Shown: piece by piece, positions 62,081-64,000 of the stretch
How positions within the stretch are numbered: the stretch's first letter is position 1
Layout: each line of letters opens with the position of its first letter
NCBI RefSeq assembly: GCF_040151475.1
Contig: NZ_JBDKWG010000143.1
Location: 62,001 to 126,000 of the forward strand
Reading direction: 5' to 3'
Length of the DNA: 64,000 bases
From: CAXBNB01 sp040151475
GTDB lineage: Bacteria > Bacteroidota > Bacteroidia > Cytophagales > Cyclobacteriaceae
The notes under the pieces: generated by a model
Seen by the model: the letters and a program-made list of their open reading frames with translations, nothing else
The model's database searches: none
Told to the model about the DNA's origin: nothing
Position numbers and translations under genes: made by a program

Positions 62081-64000
62081 TTATCTTTTTGTTATAGTCG
62101 CATCAGAATTCATAATAGCACTGGCTACTACCGCATTAGCTGCAATAAGGTCGGCATCTAATTTACCATCGGGTTCATACTCACCACTAGTGAGCCAACC
62201 AGTTGCTTTCCCTTTATGATGTTTGAATTCTGCGTACTGTTTTTCTTGTAATTCAAGTAAAATTTTCAATTCTTTATCACTGGGTTTTCTTCCTGTCAGC
62301 TTCATAAACGTCTCCGTAATCCCTTCCTGAATACTATCAAACTTAGCGATCTTCTCTCCCATCACTTTTGATGCTTCAACATAAGTAGGATCGTTCAACA
62401 GTACGAGTGCTTGCAAAGGAGTATTGGTCTTTTGTCTCCTTACAGTACACTCACTCCTGCCTGGCGCATCAAAAGTAGCCAATGTAGGATGAGGCACAGA
62501 CCTTTTCCAGATAGTGTACATACTCCTTCTGTACAGCTTATCTCCAGTATCCTGATCGTAATTATATCCATTTACTTTCCAGAGTCCTGTCGGTTGATAA
62601 GGCTTCACACTTTCCCCTCCTATTTTAGTATTGAGCAAGCCACTGGTCATCAGTGCATTATCCCTAATCATTTCAGCTGTCAATCTCACTGCAGGACCTC
62701 TTGCAAGAAGGATGTTTTCTCCATCCAATTCCCTAAGTTCATTACTCGTTTTAGAGCTTTGACGATAAGTAGCAGACATTACTATCAGTTTTTGCAGTGC
62801 TTTTACATCCCAACCCGAATCCATAAAATCTACAGCCAACCAATCCAATAGCTCAGGATGAGTTGGAAGCTCTCCCTGATTGCCAAAGTCCTCTGTGGTT
62901 CGCACAATGCCTCTACCAAAGTAGTTTTGCCAATAACGGTTTACAGTTACTCTGGCTGTCAAAGGATGATCCGGATGAACCAACCATTTAGCAAATCCCA
63001 ATCTGTTTCGGGGCAGGTCTTCCGGCATTTGAAATACACTTTCCGGTGTATTTGGAAGTACCTCTTCTCCATGAGCATCATAAAGCCCTCTCTCCAGCAG
63101 ATATGTTTTCCTTCTTTCAGGCATTTCCTCCATTACCATTACCTCCTGAATGCTTTCCACGCTATCAGAAAAAGTCATTCTTGCTATTTCAAGCTCATCA
63201 AGATATTTTTTATAGACTTTAGAATGGTTTAGCAAAAAGTAAGATTCTAGCATGGCTGATTCAACTTCTGCCAACTCACTATGCCTTTTAGACATTATAT
63301 CCCGAAACTTCTCATAATCTACCACCTGTATTATTTCCAAAGGAGTTAATTCCTGATCAAAAACCATAAGGTCATCCACTGTTGCTCCACCGATTCCTTT
63401 TCCCCTCATCCTGGCTCCTATCTGTATCCCCGGCTCATCTTTTCTTCCAAAATGAATATCCTTGTACAAATTGTCATTTTTAACATCAGTTTCCAGTTCC
63501 ACTCCATTCAAGTAAACCTTAAGCCCGGAAGCCTTAGATGATCCATTATAAGTCAACATTAGATTGATCCATTGATCTCTTGGAATATCCTGTTTTGTAT
63601 ATTCTATAATGGCATTTCCCGGAGCAGTATGCGCCATTAACACCTGAAGTTTGTTGTTTTCCAAAGCCAGGTGAAATCCCCTGAAGCAATACAGAGCAGC
63701 TCCTTCGCTTTTATGAAAAATCACTCCGTTTTCCAGGTTTTCAGGAATTTTCACATTCAATCCGACACTAAACGATTCGCTTTTGCGAAAAGCTCCAACC
63801 CCGTGAGAGTCAAACCAGGCATCACCATCAAGCAACAGCCCCTGTCCTGTTTTCCCAACACCAAATTCAGGGTTTTCTGACGAAGAACCTACACGCTTCA
63901 TTCCTCCTTTTTGTGATGGATTTAGCCTGTCTTTTAATTGAGAATTTTCAAAATCAAAATGAGCAATTAAACCCTTTGGATATTTCGATTTTACGCTTTC
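62081..64000 (-). CDS. PSD1/DUF1553 protein with LamG domain, 5' end beyond window
   Basis: The reading frame is open through the right edge, so the first part is missing; 639 residues are visible. They begin in a LamG/concanavalin-like domain (KGLIAHFDFENSQL at the edge, SESFSVGLNVKIP, KVYLNGVELETDVKND, GATVDDLMVFDQELTPLEII). The C-terminal PSD1 (DUF1553) domain follows: LPRNRLGFAKWLVHPDHPLT, RVTVNRYWQNYFGRGIVRTT, PTHPELLDWLAVDF, LQALVLLNDPTYVEAS and LTGRKPSDKELKIL. Relatives start with planctomycete cytochrome c and DUF1549 domains, probably located outside the window. Confidence 0.9.
   Translation of the reverse strand, partial: ESVKSKYPKGLIAHFDFENSQLKDRLNPSQKGGMKRVGSSSENPEFGVGKTGQGLLLDGDAWFDSHGVGAFRKSESFSVGLNVKIPENLENGVIFHKSEGAALYCFRGFHLALENNKLQVLMAHTAPGNAIIEYTKQDIPRDQWINLMLTYNGSSKASGLKVYLNGVELETDVKNDNLYKDIHFGRKDEPGIQIGARMRGKGIGGATVDDLMVFDQELTPLEIIQVVDYEKFRDIMSKRHSELAEVESAMLESYFLLNHSKVYKKYLDELEIARMTFSDSVESIQEVMVMEEMPERRKTYLLERGLYDAHGEEVLPNTPESVFQMPEDLPRNRLGFAKWLVHPDHPLTARVTVNRYWQNYFGRGIVRTTEDFGNQGELPTHPELLDWLAVDFMDSGWDVKALQKLIVMSATYRQSSKTSNELRELDGENILLARGPAVRLTAEMIRDNALMTSGLLNTKIGGESVKPYQPTGLWKVNGYNYDQDTGDKLYRRSMYTIWKRSVPHPTLATFDAPGRSECTVRRQKTNTPLQALVLLNDPTYVEASKVMGEKIAKFDSIQEGITETFMKLTGRKPSDKELKILLELQEKQYAEFKHHKGKATGWLTSGEYEPDGKLDADLIAANAVVASAIMNSDATITKR

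Noticed and set aside
1..64000. CRISPR arrays, tRNA/rRNA genes, prophage or transposase genes
   Set aside because: Looked for by eye on both strands; no regularly spaced repeats, cloverleaf sequences, integrase or transposase proteins were found.

Overview
The window is AT-rich chromosomal DNA from a member of the Bacteroidota, most likely a marine or polysaccharide-degrading lineage near the Cytophagales. The evidence is two SusC/SusD pairs, each controlled by an ECF sigma factor and a FecR anti-sigma factor, a type IX secretion sorting domain, Bacteroidota-type promoters (TTTG, about 19 bases, TAnnTTTG), many sulfatases, and a Bacteroidota-type Mrp. No rRNA, tRNA, prophage, CRISPR array or transposase gene was seen.

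Layout. 1-12720 (- strand) is polysaccharide utilization locus 1: ECF sigma, FecR, SusC, SusD, then after a terminator-like hairpin two sulfatases, a GH97 glycosidase and a third sulfatase cut by the left edge. A 3-keto-disaccharide hydrolase-like (DUF1080) gene lies upstream. 13654-16695 (-) holds a PlsC-type acyltransferase, accA and a DASS carboxylate transporter. 16867-22948 (+) is a probable heme/iron uptake cluster: an atypical LuxR regulator, a TonB receptor, a HmuY-like lipoprotein, a DoxX-like protein and a DUF6607-type protein. Its two promoters share a palindrome resembling a metal-regulator operator. 23089-35814 is mostly housekeeping and surface genes: OmpA protein, a GH113-like hydrolase, KdsC, SucD, an SDR, a CAP protein, an HNH nuclease, Mrp plus NifU, a secreted M43 protease, and a lipoprotein/barrel pair. 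It includes a MITE-like element and a repeat-rich gap.

35910-51712 is locus 2: ECF sigma, FecR, SusC, SusD and a large VCBS/ASPIC lipoprotein (-). A divergent operon (+) encodes an amino-sugar-6-phosphate deaminase, a ROK kinase and a soluble sugar dehydrogenase fused to PKD and cytochrome c domains. A second DUF1080 lipoprotein follows. 51949-57605 has an orphan LytS-type sensor kinase, an LpxR-like lipid A deacylase and the biotin operon bioF-bioD-bioA. 57964-64000 (-) is a set with a planctomycete-like flavour: a DUF2231/cytochrome c/leucine-rich-repeat membrane protein, a Tat-exported NHL-repeat protein, a DUF1501 protein and a PSD1/DUF1553 protein with a LamG domain, cut by the right edge.

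The strongest new observation is a bipartite promoter-like element. CTGTCACCCTTTT is followed at exactly the same spacing by TGTC. It occurs only three times by eye, always between genes and always pointing at a gene of the locus 2 neighbourhood: FecR-SusC-SusD, the nagB-ROK-dehydrogenase operon, and the DUF1080 gene. This defines a candidate regulon for the local ECF sigma factor, joining glycan import, cytoplasmic amino-sugar catabolism and periplasmic sugar oxidation.
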